Positions 18,636 to 26,394 of a stretch of DNA of 64,000 nucleotides are shown one piece after another; the stretch's first letter is position 1, and every line of letters begins with the position of its first letter. Origin of the DNA: CAWHXG01 sp963833235 (lineage in GTDB: Bacteria > Pseudomonadota > Alphaproteobacteria > Rhodobacterales > Rhodobacteraceae). Location of the stretch: positions 496,001 through 560,000 of the forward strand of contig CAWHXG010000001.1 in NCBI GenBank assembly GCA_963833235.1, given 5' to 3'. Below the pieces are notes generated by a model, which saw nothing but the letters and a program-made list of their open reading frames with translations, had not been told where the DNA came from and did not search any database. A program made the translations under genes and the position numbers.

Positions 18636-19529
18636 GTGACCAAGTCCTCCCCCAGGTCGAAATCCCGCGCAGCCCCCATTGCCGCAGAGCCGACGCGCGC
18701 CAAGGCCCGCCTGCGCGACGTGCCGCTGGCCGAGATCGCGCCCGCGCATCTGGTGCGTGACCGGGTCACGCTCGACCCGGGCGATCTGGCCGCCCTCAAG
18801 GCCTCCATCGCCCAATACGGTCAGCGGGTTCCGGCCGAGATCGTGCCGCTGCCCAAGGCGGCGCGCAAGGCCGGGCCCTACCGTTACGGCCTCGTGTCGG
18901 GATGGCGGCGGCTGCGGGCGATCGCCGAGCTCTACAACGAAACGGACGACCCCCGCTTCGCCACCCTGCGCGCCCAGTTGCAGCCGCGCCGCGAGGCCGG
19001 CGGCGACTACGTGGCCATGGTGGAAGAGAACGATCTGCGCGTGGGGCTCTCGCCCTACGAGCGGGCGCGCGTGGCGGTCGAGGCGACGGAGCGCGGCGCG
19101 TTTCCCGATACCGCCACGGCACTGCGAACCCTTTTTGCCAGCGGCTCGGCGGCGCGCCGTTCGCGGATCGGCGCCTTCGTGCGCCTGCACGAGGCCCTGG
19201 GCGACGTCTTGCGCTTTCCCGCGGCGATCCCCGAGCGGCTGGGTCTGGCGCTGGTCGAGGTGCTGAAGGGCGGCGGGGCGGACAGGCTTCGCAAAGCCCT
19301 GCAGCGGGCCACGCCCGGAACCGCCGAAGAGGAACTGGCGCTTCTCGCCGCCCTGACCCGGCCGAAGCCGCCGCCGAAACCCCGCGGCGGCGAGGTGCTG
19401 CGCGATGGCGTGGCGCTGCGCGCGGGGCGCAGGGGCCACCGGATCACGCTGGTCCTGCAGGGAGACGCCGTGGACGACGACCTGCTGGATGCCGCGCGTG
19501 CGGCCCTGCGCGCCCTTGGCCAGGGCTAG
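18636..19529 (+). CDS. ParB/RepB/Spo0J-like protein without a ParA partner
   Basis: 297 residues from a GTG. The N-terminal ParB domain shows DVPLAEIAPAHLVRDR, then SGWRRLRAIAELY (box II; the usual GERRxRA is GWRRLRA here) and ENDLRVGLSPYERARV (box III), followed by a helix-turn-helix-like region with SGSAARRSRIGAFVRLHEALG. The C-terminal 60 residues (KPRGGEVLRDGVALRAGRRG) do not look like the canonical ParB dimerisation domain. No parA is next to it and it is not near gidAB or dnaA-type genes here, so it is probably an orphan DNA-binding regulator rather than the chromosome partition ParB. Convergent with pxpA. Confidence 0.8.
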   Translation: MTKSSPRSKSRAAPIAAEPTRAKARLRDVPLAEIAPAHLVRDRVTLDPGDLAALKASIAQYGQRVPAEIVPLPKAARKAGPYRYGLVSGWRRLRAIAELYNETDDPRFATLRAQLQPRREAGGDYVAMVEENDLRVGLSPYERARVAVEATERGAFPDTATALRTLFASGSAARRSRIGAFVRLHEALGDVLRFPAAIPERLGLALVEVLKGGGADRLRKALQRATPGTAEEELALLAALTRPKPPPKPRGGEVLRDGVALRAGRRGHRITLVLQGDAVDDDLLDAARAALRALGQG

Positions 19530-19681
19530 CCCGACAGGACAATGGCGACCGGCCGAACCCGTGTTCAAACCGGCACCTTCGCGCGCTCGTTCTGTGCTCG
19601 GCAGCCGGGCGTTGCCGCATCGGAGACGCCTTTGCATCGCCTGCCCGCCTCTTGCACAACCTCGCGCGCCGCCGCCTCGGC

Positions 19682-20452
19682 TCAGCCCGCGCCGCCCCAG
19701 CTCCCGGCCGCCACGGTCGCGCCCGCCTCCTCCAGCGCTCCCCGCACCGCCTGTGCCATCGCAAGGGCGGTAGCCGTGTCGCCGTGCAGGCATACCGTGT
19801 CGATCCGCGCCGGAAGCCGCCGGCCGCTCAACGTGGGCATGCTGCCCTCGCGCACCATGTCGACCAGTCGCGCCGCCGCCGCGCCGGGGTCGTGCAGGAC
19901 CGCCCCGGGCCGGGCCCGGTCCACCAGCAGCCCGTCGTCGCCATAGGCCCTGTCGGCAAAGACCTCGCCGGCATAGGCGCAGCCGATCGCCTGCGCCGCG
20001 CGCTCCTGCGCCGTGCCCGCGATCACGAACATCGTCAGCCCCGCATCCACCGCCAGCGCCGCGCCATAGCACGCCTCGGCCAGCCCCTGATCCTCGGCCG
20101 CCATGTTGGCCAGCGCTCCGTGCAGCTTCACATGGCCCACCCGCGCCCCCGCGGCGCGCGCCATCCCCTGCAGCGCCCCGATCTGATACTGCACGTCTGC
20201 GCAGACCTCTTCCACCGGCAGGCTCAGCCGCCGCCGCCCGAAGCCCCGCAGATCGGCGAAGCCCGGATGCGCGCCGATGGCGACCCCGGCCTTGCCCGCC
20301 AGCGCCACCGCCCGCGCCATCACCATCGGATCGCCGGCATGGAAGCCGCAGGCGACGTTGGCCGAGGTCACGACCTGCAACAGCCCCGCATCGTCGCCCA
20401 TCGCCCAGGGGCCGAAACCCTCGGCCATGTCCGCGTTGAGATCGATCCGCAT
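19682..20452 (-). CDS. pxpA: PxpA, 5-oxoprolinase subunit A (LamB/YcsF family)
   Basis: 256 residues. Diagnostic motifs: MRIDLNADMAEGFG at the start, ANVACGFHAGDPMVM, IGAHPGFADLRGFGRR, GHVKLHGALANMA and CLHGDTATALAMA. With PxpB and PxpC it makes the ATP-dependent 5-oxoprolinase that recycles pyroglutamate, a damage product of glutamine. pxpB and pxpC are not adjacent, so they must be elsewhere or absent. ATG 20452 gives the standard N-terminus. Confidence 0.92.
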   Translation of the reverse strand: MRIDLNADMAEGFGPWAMGDDAGLLQVVTSANVACGFHAGDPMVMARAVALAGKAGVAIGAHPGFADLRGFGRRRLSLPVEEVCADVQYQIGALQGMARAAGARVGHVKLHGALANMAAEDQGLAEACYGAALAVDAGLTMFVIAGTAQERAAQAIGCAYAGEVFADRAYGDDGLLVDRARPGAVLHDPGAAAARLVDMVREGSMPTLSGRRLPARIDTVCLHGDTATALAMAQAVRGALEEAGATVAAGSWGGAG

Positions 20453-20603
20453 CGTCGTCACTCTCCCGGTCCTCCACCGTCGCGGCCTGTAACGTCGCGC
20501 GGCCGGTGCCCACTTATGACCGTCACGCCGGCCAACCCTCTGGCCGGTCCACCGCGGCCAGGTTCCCACGCTCGCACTGCTCGTCGGCAGGATTGCCTTC
20601 GAA

Positions 20604-20623
20604 CCGGCCGTATTGACGGCCGG
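20604..20623 (-). terminator. hairpin after glmS
   Basis: Perfect 8-bp stem CCGGCCGT (20604-20611) / ACGGCCGG (20616-20623) with an ATTG loop, 28 bases past the glmS stop on the minus strand. It is followed only by TTCG, so termination is uncertain. A second GC-rich stem sits at 20528-20547 (CCGGCCA/TGGCCGG). Confidence 0.5.
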
Positions 20624-20650
20624 ATCCGGCCGCATCCGCCTGCATCCCCG

Positions 20651-22523
20651 TCACTCCACCGTCACCGATTTCGCCAGGTTGCGCGGCTGGTCCACGTCCG
20701 TGCCCTTCGCATCCGCCGTGTGGTAAGCCAGCATCTGCATCGGCAGCGCATAGAGGATCGGCGCGATCAGTTCCGGCGCCGCAGGCATCTCGATCCGGTG
20801 CCAGACGTCGTCCACACCGGCCTGTCCCTCCGCGTCCGAGACCAGCACCACCGGCCCCTGCCGCGCCATCACCTCGCTGAGGTTGGATCGCGTCTTGTCG
20901 TAGAGCCGGTCGTGCGGCGCCAGCACCACCACCGGCACGCTGCGCTCGACCAGCGCGATCGGCCCGTGCTTCAGCTCGCCCCCGGCATAGCCCTCCGCAT
21001 GGATGTAGCTGATCTCCTTGAGCTTCAGCGCGCCCTCCAGCGCCATCGGAAACATCGCGCCGCGCCCCAGGAACAGCACGTCGCGCGCCTCGGCCAGGGC
21101 GCCCGCCACCGTGCGGATCGCACCGTTCAGCCCCAGCACGTGGTTCATCAGCCCCGGCAACTGCCGCAGCGCCTGCACCGCCTCGGCCACCTGCGGCGCC
21201 GCGAAGGTGCCGCGGTCGCGCCCGGCGGCGATCGCCATCGCCAGCAGCACCACCAGCTGCGAGGTGAAGGCCTTGGTCGAGGCCACCCCGATCTCGACCC
21301 CCGCGAGCGTCGGCAGCACCAGGTCCGCCTCCCGCGCGATGGAGCTTTCGGGCACGTTCACCACCGCGGCGATGATCGCGCCCTGCGCGCGGGCATACCG
21401 CAGCGCCGCCAGCGTGTCGGCCGTCTCGCCCGACTGGCTCACGAACACCGCCAGCGAGCCCCCCGGCAAAGGCGGCTCGCGGTAGCGGAACTCGCTCGCG
21501 ATATCCACCTCCACCGGCAGCCGCGCGATCCGCTCGAACCAGTACTTCGCCGTCAGCCCCGCCAGATGGGCCGTACCGCAGGCCACGATGGTGACCCGCG
21601 CCACCCCGGCCCAATCCAGTGCCCCGCCCCCACCTGCCCCGGACGAGTGGCGAGGGTCCCTCCGCCCTTTCATCGCGGCAACCGGCAGCCGAACGTCGTC
21701 GCCGGCCAGATAATGCGCCAGCGTGTCGCCCACGGTCGAGGGCTGCTCGGCGATCTCCTTGGCCATGAAGTGCTTGTGGCCCGCCTTGCCGATGGCGCCG
21801 CCAGCGATCTCCACGACGCGCACCGGCCGCTCCGCCGGCTGGCCCTGCGCATCGATGATGCCGCAGGCCGGCGCGAGTGACTACCGCAATGTCGCCCTCT
21901 TCCAGATAGGCGATCCGCGAGGAAAGCGGCGCCAGCGCGATGGCGTCGGAGCCGACGAACATCTCGCCCTCCCCGAACCCCACCGCCAGGGGGGAGCCGC
22001 GCCGCGCCGCGATCAGCAGGTCCGGCGCGCCGTCAAAGAGAAAGCACAGCGCGAAGGCCCCCTCCAGCCGCGCCGTCGCGGCCTGCACCGCCTCCAGCGG
22101 CACAAGGCCTTGCGTCATCAGCAGGTGGACGAGCTGGGCGACGGTCTCGGTATCGGTGTCGGTTTCGGCGGGCATCCCCGCCGCGGCCAGCTCGGCCCGC
22201 AGCGCGCGGTAGTTCTCGATGATCCCGTTGTGCACCACCGCCACCGGGCCAGAACGGTGCGGATGCGCGTTCTGCAGGGTCGCCGCACCGTGGGTCGCCC
22301 AGCGGGTATGGCCGATGCCGATCTCGCCGCGCAGCGGCTCGCGCACCAGCAGGTCCGACAGCTCGATCAGCTTGCCCACCGCGCAGCGCGTGTCCAGCGC
22401 CGCGTCGTCGCCCAGGGTGGCGATCCCGGCGCTGTCGTAGCCGCGGTACTCCAGCCGCTTCAGCGCCTCGACCAGCAGCGGGCCCACCTCGTGGCGCCCG
22501 ACGATCCCGATGATGCCGCACAT
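20651..22523 (-). pseudogene. glmS: GlmS, glutamine-fructose-6-phosphate aminotransferase, interrupted by a +1 frameshift
   Basis: GlmS makes glucosamine-6-phosphate for peptidoglycan and lipopolysaccharide. The glutaminase domain starts MCGIIGIVGRHEVGPLLVEA (catalytic Cys2), with GHTRWATHGA and VVHNGIIENY, and reads to EEGDIAVVTRAG. The next residues (CGIIDAQGQPAERPVRVVE) and both SIS domains (ACGTAHLAGLTAKYWFE, SQSGETADTLAAL, ASTKAFTSQ, AEGYAGGELKHGPIAL) lie one base out of frame. The extra base is within 21862-21875, at GCCGGCC on the coding strand. Without it the protein would be about 624 residues, near normal. As this step is usually essential, an assembly error is the first suspicion. 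glmM lies 22 bases upstream. Confidence 0.85.
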
Positions 22524-22545
22524 GGGGCCGGCCCTCCCGCCGGGC

Positions 22546-23934
22546 CTAGCCGCGGGCCTCGAGGGCCACGCCAGCCTCGGTGGGCTCGCAGGCTCCGCTT
22601 GCCTCGATGGCGTGCACGACCCGCTCCACCGCGTGGCCCATCACGGCCGGATCCTCGCATTCCGCCATCACCCGGATCAGCGGCTCGGTGCCAGACGTAC
22701 GGATCAGCAGGCGCCCGCTGCCGTTCAGCTCCGCCTCGCTCTCGGCGATCGCGGCCCTGACCTGCGGCAGCTCCAGGGGCGTGGTCAGGGGCTTGAAGCG
22801 CACGTTGCGCAGCATCTGCGGCACTGGCTCGAAGCTATGCGTCAGGGCGCTCGCCGGCTGCCCGGTGCGCACCATCTCGGCCAGGAACTGCAGCGCGAAG
22901 ATCAGGCCGTCGCCGGTGGTGGCGTAATCCGACATGATGATGTGGCCCGATTGCTCGCCGCCAAGGTTCCAGCCGCCGCGGCGCATCGCCTCCATGACAT
23001 AGCGGTCGCCCACGCCCGTGCGCTCCAGATGCAGGCCGCGGCCGGTGAGGAACCGCTCCAGCCCCAGGTTCGACATCACCGTCGCCACAAGCGTGCCGCC
23101 AGCGAGGCGGTCCTCGGCCGCCCAGCGGGCCGCCATCAGCGCCATCAGCTGGTCGCCGTCGGCCACGGCCCCCGTCTCGTCGATCACCAGAACCCTGTCG
23201 GCGTCGCCGTCGAGGCAGATCCCCACATGGGCGCCCGTCTCGCGCACCTTCGCCACGGCGGCCTCGGGCTTGGTCGAGCCGACGTCCTCGTTGATGTTGG
23301 TCCCGTCGGGCGCGACGCCAAGGCCGATCACCTCGGCGCCCAGCTCGTAGAGCGCCTGCGGCGCGGCGCGGTAGGCGGCGCCATGGGCGCAATCCAGCAC
23401 CACCTTCAGCCCGCTCAGACGCATGCCGCGCGGAAAGGTGGTCTTGGCGTATTCGACGTAGCGCCACAGGCCGTCGTCGACCCGCCGGGCGCGGCCGATC
23501 TCGTCGGGCCCCACCGGCACCATGTCGGCGCCGACCAGCGCCTCGATCTCGGCCTCGGCGGCGTCGGACAGCTTGTAGCCGTCCGGCCCGAAGAACTTGA
23601 TGCCGTTGTCCCGGTGCGGGTTGTGGCTGGCCGAGATCATCACGCCAAGATCGGCGCGCATCGACCGGGTGAGAAAGCCAACCGCCGGCGTTGGCACCGG
23701 CCCCAGCAGCAGCACGTTCATGCCGGCGGAGGTCAGCCCCGCGGTCAGCGCAGTCTCGACCATATAGCCCGACAGCCGCGTGTCCTTGCCGATCACCACC
23801 CGGTGGCCGTTGCTGCCGTCGCGCCGGAAATACCGGCCGGCGGCGGCGCCAAGCCGCAAGATCATGTCCGCCGTCATCGGCCAGGCATTCGCCTGCCCGC
23901 GCACCCCGTCGGTGCCGAAAAGCCTTGCCGTCAT
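22546..23934 (-). CDS. glmM: GlmM, phosphoglucosamine mutase
   Basis: Converts glucosamine-6-phosphate to glucosamine-1-phosphate, the step after GlmS. 462 residues: LFGTDGVRGQAN at the N-terminus, the phosphoserine loop ISASHNPHRDNGIKFFG (about residue 100), the metal loop CLDGDADRVL, substrate loop GGEQSGHII and phosphate-binding RTSGTEPLIRVM. The last 15 residues (ACEPTEAGVALEARG) are a short extension beyond the usual end. It lies directly upstream of glmS in the same direction, so both UDP-GlcNAc steps are encoded together. ATG 23934. Confidence 0.95.
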   Translation of the reverse strand: MTARLFGTDGVRGQANAWPMTADMILRLGAAAGRYFRRDGSNGHRVVIGKDTRLSGYMVETALTAGLTSAGMNVLLLGPVPTPAVGFLTRSMRADLGVMISASHNPHRDNGIKFFGPDGYKLSDAAEAEIEALVGADMVPVGPDEIGRARRVDDGLWRYVEYAKTTFPRGMRLSGLKVVLDCAHGAAYRAAPQALYELGAEVIGLGVAPDGTNINEDVGSTKPEAAVAKVRETGAHVGICLDGDADRVLVIDETGAVADGDQLMALMAARWAAEDRLAGGTLVATVMSNLGLERFLTGRGLHLERTGVGDRYVMEAMRRGGWNLGGEQSGHIIMSDYATTGDGLIFALQFLAEMVRTGQPASALTHSFEPVPQMLRNVRFKPLTTPLELPQVRAAIAESEAELNGSGRLLIRTSGTEPLIRVMAECEDPAVMGHAVERVVHAIEASGACEPTEAGVALEARG

Positions 23935-24094
23935 AATCGTGCCCCTTTGCGGGTTGCTGCTCGCCTCGTGGGCGCGATCATAGCACCCTTCGCCGTGGCA
24001 TCGCCAGCCGAGCCGCCCGCCGCGGTCGCGTTCGGTTACAGTCTGAAACGCCAAAGCGCGATGGCGAGGGCCCCGCCTGCGCGAAGCCGCGAGC

Positions 24095-25009
24095 TCAGCC
24101 CACGGGCACCAGCGCGCCCCGCGCTGCGACGCAGCGGGCGGCGATCCGGGCCCCGGCGGCCAGCGCCGCGGCCTCCTCCAGCCCCTGCAGGCGCGACGCA
24201 AGGTACCCGGCATTGAAGCTGTCGCCGGCGGCGGTGGTGTCGATGGGAACGACGCCGGTTTCGGGCACGATCGGCAAGCGGATCCCGCCCGGCCCCGCGA
24301 AAAGCCCCACCGCGTCACCGTTCTTCACCACCACCCGTCCGGCCCCGAGGCCGAGGTAGTGGGCCGCGACGTCCTCGGGCGTGGCCAGGGCGCGCAGCTC
24401 GGCCTCCTCGTCGAAGGACGGCAGGACGATGTCCGCCAGCGCCGCGGCCCGGTCTACCGTGGCGACCATCGTCTTTCGGTCCTTCCACAGGCGCTTGCGC
24501 ATGTTGGGGTCGAAGGCGACCGTGGCGCCGGCCCCCGCCACCGCGCCGACCCAGCCGAGGAACCGATCACGCGCGGGCGGCGCGAGGATCGCCAGCGTGA
24601 TCCCCGAGAAATAGACCATCGGCGGCTTGTCGCCGAAGCGCGGCAGCGCCGCCGGGTCGTCGGCCAGTCGCCGCGCCGCCGCCTGGTCGCGCCAGTAGCT
24701 GAACGACCGCTCCCCGTCCCGCAGCGAGATCATGTAAAGCCCGGGCGTGCCGCCGGCGATCCGCTGCACATGATCCGTGCCGATCCCGGCGGTCTCCATG
24801 AACTGCAGCATCGCGCCCGACATCGCGTCGTCACCGACGGCCGTGAGGTACTCCACCCGCCAGTCGGGCGGCAGCACCGCGCGGACGTACCAGGCGGTGT
24901 TGAACGTGTCCCCGGCGAAGTTCTGGCGATAGAGCATGCCGACGCGCCGAACCTCCTCTTCGGGGGCAAGCTCGACCATGCATTCGCCGATGGCGAGGAA
25001 CCCGCGCAT
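24095..25009 (-). CDS. PfkB-family sugar kinase, 2-keto-3-deoxygluconate kinase-like
   Basis: 304 residues. Starts GFLAIGECMVELA, then NFAGDTFNTAWYVRA, and ends with the PfkB signature DTTAAGDSFNAGYL containing the catalytic aspartate of the anion hole. The internal segment FSYWRDQAAARRL is characteristic of KDG kinases, which phosphorylate 2-keto-3-deoxygluconate, so that substrate is the best guess. rlmN ends 9 bases upstream (stop 25019), so the two are likely cotranscribed although functionally unrelated. Confidence 0.85.
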   Translation of the reverse strand: MRGFLAIGECMVELAPEEEVRRVGMLYRQNFAGDTFNTAWYVRAVLPPDWRVEYLTAVGDDAMSGAMLQFMETAGIGTDHVQRIAGGTPGLYMISLRDGERSFSYWRDQAAARRLADDPAALPRFGDKPPMVYFSGITLAILAPPARDRFLGWVGAVAGAGATVAFDPNMRKRLWKDRKTMVATVDRAAALADIVLPSFDEEAELRALATPEDVAAHYLGLGAGRVVVKNGDAVGLFAGPGGIRLPIVPETGVVPIDTTAAGDSFNAGYLASRLQGLEEAAALAAGARIAARCVAARGALVPVG

Positions 25010-25018
25010 CCGCCCTGC

Positions 25019-26227
25019 TCAGCCCTCTGCCGCCCGCCGCGGGTTGCGGGCGCGTTCGCTGTCGGATTTGAGCTGCCCGCAGGCGGCCATGATGTCCTCG
25101 CCGCGCGGGGTACGGATGGGGCTGGCATAGCCGGCCTTGTGCACGATGTCGGCGAAGGCGCGGATGCGGTTGTTCGAAGACCGCCGGTAGGGCGCGCCGG
25201 GCCATTCGTTGAAGGGGATCAGGTTGATCTTCGCCGGGATGCCGGCGATCAGCTGCACCAGCGCGCGGGCGTCGTCGTCGCTGTCGTTCACCCCGTCGAG
25301 CATGACGTACTCAAACGTGATCCGTTCGGAATTGCTGGCCCGCGGATACGCCCGCAGCGCGTCGAGCAGCGCCGCGATGTTCCAGCGCCGGTTGATCGGC
25401 ACCAGCACGTCGCGCACCTCGTCGGTCACCGCGTGGAACGACACCGCCAGCAGGCACCCGATCTCTTCCGCCGCCCGCGCGATCCCCGGCACCACGCCCG
25501 ACGTGCTCAGCGTGATCCGCCGGCGCGACAGGCTGATCCCCTCGCCGTCCATGGCGATCTTCATCGCGTCGCGCACCGCCTCGAAATTGTAGAGCGGCTC
25601 GCCCATGCCCATCAGCACCACGTTGCTCAGAAGCCGCGCCTCGTCCTTCGGCGCCCCGGGCACCGGCCATTCGCCCAGATCGTCGCGCGCCAGCATGATC
25701 TGGCCGACGATCTCGCCCGCCGTCAGGTTGCGCACCAGCCGCTGGGTGCCGGTGTGGCAGAAGGTGCAGGTCAGCGTGCAGCCCACTTGCGAGCTGACGC
25801 AGAGCGTGCCGCGCCCCTCTTCGGGGATGTAGACGGTCTCGACCTCGTGACCGCCCTCGATCCGCACCAGGTACTTGCGCGTGCCGTCGGCGCTCACCTC
25901 GCGGCGCACCACCTGCGGCAGGTCCAGCACGAACCGCTCCGCCAGCTCCGCGCGGTAGGCCTTGGCCAGGTCGGTCATCGCCGCGAAGTCGCGCACGCCG
26001 CGGGCGTAGATCCAGGCCCAGATCTGGCGCACCCGCATGTTGGCCTGCCGCTCCGGCGTGCCCGCCGCGACCAGCGCCGTGCGCAGGCCCTCCCGCGTCA
26101 GCCCGATCAGGTTCGGCCGCGCCGCCACTTCCGCCTTGCGGGGCAGGGTCAGAACGTCCTGGGTGATCGGCGCCGGTCGGGGGGCTGGCATGGTCGCGTC
26201 CGCATGAGGGGTCTGGCTCAGCGCCAT
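25019..26227 (-). CDS. rlmN: RlmN, 23S rRNA/tRNA adenine-C2 methyltransferase
   Basis: Radical SAM enzyme methylating A2503 of 23S rRNA and A37 of some tRNAs. About 402 residues. The CxxxCxxC iron-sulfur motif is in QVGCTLTCTFCHTGTQ, and the methyl-carrying C-terminal cysteine in DIMAACGQLKS. Other family parts: RVRQIWAWIYARGV, GMGEPLYNF, ITLSTSGVVPGI, NEWPGAPY. ATG 26227 is used; an ATG at 26191 (MPAPRPAPITQD) would also give a complete enzyme and no ribosome binding site separates the two. Confidence 0.95.
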   Translation of the reverse strand: MALSQTPHADATMPAPRPAPITQDVLTLPRKAEVAARPNLIGLTREGLRTALVAAGTPERQANMRVRQIWAWIYARGVRDFAAMTDLAKAYRAELAERFVLDLPQVVRREVSADGTRKYLVRIEGGHEVETVYIPEEGRGTLCVSSQVGCTLTCTFCHTGTQRLVRNLTAGEIVGQIMLARDDLGEWPVPGAPKDEARLLSNVVLMGMGEPLYNFEAVRDAMKIAMDGEGISLSRRRITLSTSGVVPGIARAAEEIGCLLAVSFHAVTDEVRDVLVPINRRWNIAALLDALRAYPRASNSERITFEYVMLDGVNDSDDDARALVQLIAGIPAKINLIPFNEWPGAPYRRSSNNRIRAFADIVHKAGYASPIRTPRGEDIMAACGQLKSDSERARNPRRAAEG

Positions 26228-26394
26228 ACAGGATGCGGCGGGCAAAGCAAACAGACCGCGCCCGACCGGTCATTGACTCGCGCTTTCGTCAACCCGTTGG
26301 CAAGATCGCTGGGATAGGGAAGCCTGATGCGGCATGATCAGGGCCGCACGTATTTTCAGCGTTCCTATTCATAGTGTCAGTTCCGGATTGTTCC

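Noticed and set aside
22524..22545. glmS ribozyme or leader
   Set aside because: Only 22 bases separate glmM from glmS, and the glmS ribozyme is known from Gram-positive bacteria.
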